Under the pieces are notes generated by a model. The model saw nothing but the letters and a program-made list of their open reading frames with translations, was not told the origin of the DNA and did no database searches. A stretch of DNA of 64,000 bases from Pseudeuparius sepicola (Eukaryota; Arthropoda; Insecta; Coleoptera; Anthribidae), in assembly GCA_963920635.1 (NCBI GenBank), contig OY987305.1, positions 26,932,876 through 26,996,875 of the forward strand. Reading direction: 5' to 3'. Positions 61,203 to 64,000 of this stretch are shown in pieces; positions within the stretch are counted from its first letter, which is position 1, and the number at the start of each line of letters is the position of its first letter. Made by a program: the position numbers and the translations under genes.

Positions 61203-64000
61203 ATAATATTTCAAAAGCCACCAAACTTCCATTTTTCTATCTCCCTTATTCTAATCTTAAAGTATTAATAGATTCTGGTGGATCCGATACTGTAATAACT
61301 CCCGAAGCTGCACAAAATTTCGATCCAAAATATCAATTTTTTGAACCCTTTACTCTTATTTCTATGAAAACTCCTAAAACCTACTCCGAAAACCTTTATT
61401 TTCCCGTTTTTAACGAAATTGGCATTGATCAACCGTTTATAGTTAGAATTGCTGACTGGCACAATGATTTCGATATTCTTTTAGGTACTGGTGAACTCGA
61501 CCAATTAGGTGCAAATATAGATTATGAAACTCATATATTTTCTATTCGTAAATTAGGCGTTTCCGTTCCATTTGAAGTTATATATCGTTCGAATAATCGA
61601 CTCCGTATCCCAGTAAATATCAATAATGGTGAAGTTGTACTCCCAGAAATTACCCTTGATAACCAAACTGTACTCCCAATTTCAATACACCATGCCAATG
61701 ATGGGTTTGTAGAAATACCACAACCAGAAAATTTAAATATTGACTTCCCTGAACCAATATCTGTTTATCCACTATCCGATTTTGAAGAATTATCACCTCC
61801 CTTCTCCAATAACTCATTTGATCCCAACTCTATTCGAACAAAACATCTGAATTCCGAAGAAAAGCAAAAAATTCTTGATCTATGTCATAAATTTAAAGAT
61901 ATTTTTTACAATGAATCATCTGATCTGTCATTTACTAGTTCTGTCAAACACGAAATCCGCACAAAAGACGAAACTCCTATTTTTTCCCGTTCTTTCCGAC
62001 ATCCTAAAGTCATGCAAAGCGAAATTTCTTCCCAAATTGATAAACTCTTAGAACAAAATATAATCCGACCTTCAATTTCCCCTTATTCTTCGCCCGTTTG
62101 GATCGTTCCAAAGAAAATGGATGCATCCGGTAAACGCAAGTTTCGCATGGTTATAGACTATCGCAAACTAAACGATAATACGGTTGAAGACAAATATCCC
62201 CTTCCCCGCATCGACGAAATACTTGACAATTTAGGCAAATGCACATACTTCACAACCCTCGACTTAGCCCAAGGTTTTCACCAAATTGAAGTACACCCCA
62301 ACTCCGTTGAAAAAACCGCCTTCACAGTTCCCAATGGCCACTTCGAATATACAAGAATGCCGTTTGGTCTAAAAAACGCCCCAGCGACCTTCCAACGCAT
62401 GATGGATGAAATTCTAAGAGAATACCTTTACAAATCATGTTTTGTCTATATGGATGACGTCATTATATTTTCCAAATCTTTACAAGAACATCTTATACAT
62501 ATAAAATCCATCTTTCAAAAATTCCGTGAAGTAAACCTAAAAATTCAACTCGACAAATCTGAATTCCTAAACAAAGAAGTAGCTTTCCTTGGCCACGTGA
62601 TTACTCCCGAAGGCATTAAACCCAATCCAAACAAAATATCCGCAATCCAAAACTTCCCCATTCCTAAAACTACTAAGGAAATTAAAAGTTTCTTGGGACT
62701 AATAGGCTATTATCGCCGCTTCATTCCTAATTTCTCAAAAATGACAACACCCATGACACGTTGTTTACGAAAAGACACCAAAATTGAAATTGACCACCCT
62801 CAATATATAGATTGTTTTGAAAAATGTAAATCCGCTCTAAGTAACTCCCCAATTCTCCAATACCCTGACTTTTCTCTACCTTTTACACTAACTACTGACG
62901 CCTCTAACGTTGCTATTGGCTCTGTCCTATCCCAAAAAGGAAAACCAATCGCTTACTACTCCCGCACCCTTATTACCGCAGAACGAAACTACTCCACAAT
63001 CGAGAAAGAACTCCTTGCAATCATAGAATCCTGTAAACATTTCCGGCCCTATCTTTTTGGTGTAAAATTCACCATAGAAACCGATCACAACCCCTTAGTC
63101 TGGCTCTATAAAATTAAGGAACCCCATTCTCGTCTCGCCCGGTGGAAACTCAAATTAGAAGAATATAATTTTGAAATTGTATATCGCAAAGGTAAAGAAA
63201 ATTTTGTAGCCGACGCTCTTTCCCGTATCGAACTCAATATGCATGAATTAGACTCGATCTGTGTAAATCCTCCCTCACATGACGATGACTTTAATATTGA
63301 CGACTTTATTAACGAAACTTATGAAAAACAAACTGGACTATCCACACAACACTCCACACACGAAAACCCTATTGCAACTATTCCATTTTCCGAAGAACCC
63401 ATTAATTATTTTCCTAATCAAATTATCTTAAAATTTGGAAACAAACATGACGTTCAATACATCCTTAAATTCAAAAGTAAACACCAATATTACGTAACTC
63501 TTACTGAAAAAGATTGGAAAACTGACATTAAAAACACTCTCCATTCTATAATATCTCCTAATCAACGCTACCATATCCTCACAGAACAAACGGATATCCA
63601 AAAATTTATATCTGAATATGTCCGCAATACTTTTAATGAAACCGTTCGTATCTCTTTCTGCTCTAAACAAACTCAAGACATAGAGAATCCCGATAAACAA
63701 CTTCAATGTGTTCAAGATTACCACAAGCAAAATCATAATGGCATACTCGAAACTCTCAATCACTTAAAACTCCATTATTATTGGCCAAATATGCGCACTA
63801 CGATTTCCGATTATATTAATAAATGCGATATATGCCTCCGAAATAAATATGAAAGACACCCTTATAAACTTCCCTTCAAAGGCCCCCTATTAGGACAAAA
63901 ACCTTTTGATATTATCCACATAGACACCTTTTGCTGTAATCGTCAAAGTTTTCTAACAATCATAGATTCATTTTCCAAATACGCTCAAGTTTACAATATA
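61155..64000 (+). CDS. pol of the right-hand Ty3/gypsy element (runs off the window)
   Basis: One frame, -1 to gag, is open with no stop to the window end. Domain order: aspartic protease (VLIDSGGSDTVIT, near 61262), reverse transcriptase ([56 protein letters not shown], catalytic YMDDVII near 62449), RNase H (TTDASNVAIGSVLSQKG near 62893; TIETDHNPLVWL; GKENFVADALSRI), then integrase. The integrase zinc region is HNGILETLNHLKLHYYWPNM and CDICLRNKYERHP, with the first catalytic Asp in IIHIDTF and ITIIDSF-type strand just before the end. Pol makes and inserts the DNA copy. The frame looks fully intact, so the element may be complete. Whether env and a 3' LTR follow is outside the view. Confidence 0.95.

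Overview
The window looks like AT-rich, transposon-dense nuclear DNA of an insect. The evidence is an errantivirus-type (Ty3/gypsy with env) element, Penelope-like elements, CR1/Jockey-like and R4-like LINEs, many Tc1/mariner-like foldback elements with TA target duplications, and an adintovirus/Polinton-like set of viral genes. The order of insect cannot be read from the sequence. No clear single-copy housekeeping gene, rRNA gene or CRISPR array was found.

Layout. 0.3-1.6 kb: 5' end of a Ty3/gypsy element (LTR, primer-binding site, broken gag), minus strand. 2.9-3.2 kb: compound microsatellite. 4.3-10.9 kb: a Penelope 3' scrap and a chain of foldback DNA elements, one with a Tc/mariner-type transposase relic. 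11-13.8 kb: a nearly complete but broken LINE, minus strand. 14-21.3 kb: a plus-strand LINE split by a complete-ended, internally deleted errantivirus-like element (15645-20708, LTRs identical by eye, 4-bp target duplication).

21.3-33.7 kb is the most unusual part. It holds three unfamiliar small genes (an OB-like protein, a three-exon basic protein, a Cys-containing protein with a C6-run frameshift), then a decaying block of viral genes: a small conserved ORF, protein-primed PolB, two small ORFs, a retroviral-type integrase with a chromodomain, a DUF8207-like protein, an FtsK/HerA-type packaging ATPase and a BIR-RING inhibitor-of-apoptosis gene. PolB runs rightward and the other genes leftward, converging on a shared polyadenylation region near 29.34 kb. 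Several genes have their own TATA box close to the start codon. No capsid or maturation protease gene is visible, and five in-frame stops in PolB show the copy is dead.

33.7-43.1 kb is a nested scrapyard: tandem Penelope elements with pseudo-LTRs and a 5' inversion, two LINE 3' ends, an R4-like LINE, and a second, diverged copy of the small-ORF plus PolB module. The R4-like LINE abuts the second PolB, and a 1.1-kb TA-flanked foldback interrupts its small ORF. A second OB-like gene lies at 44.2 kb on the same strand as that PolB, as in the first locus.

47523-51733 is a 4.2-kb element with long inverted termini and TA flanks. It has no recognisable transposase. It encloses a GC-rich segment, an array of nine 18-bp-type palindromes arranged as one large dyad, and about ten copies of a roughly 140-bp tandem unit. 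The DNA from 51.7 to 59.5 kb is mostly featureless, with an R4-like LINE fragment, a tRNA-like SINE head and a small foldback. From about 59.5 kb to the end runs a Ty3/gypsy element (LTR, gag, likely -1 frameshift, open pol) that continues past the window. All calls are from reading the sequence; no database search was run.
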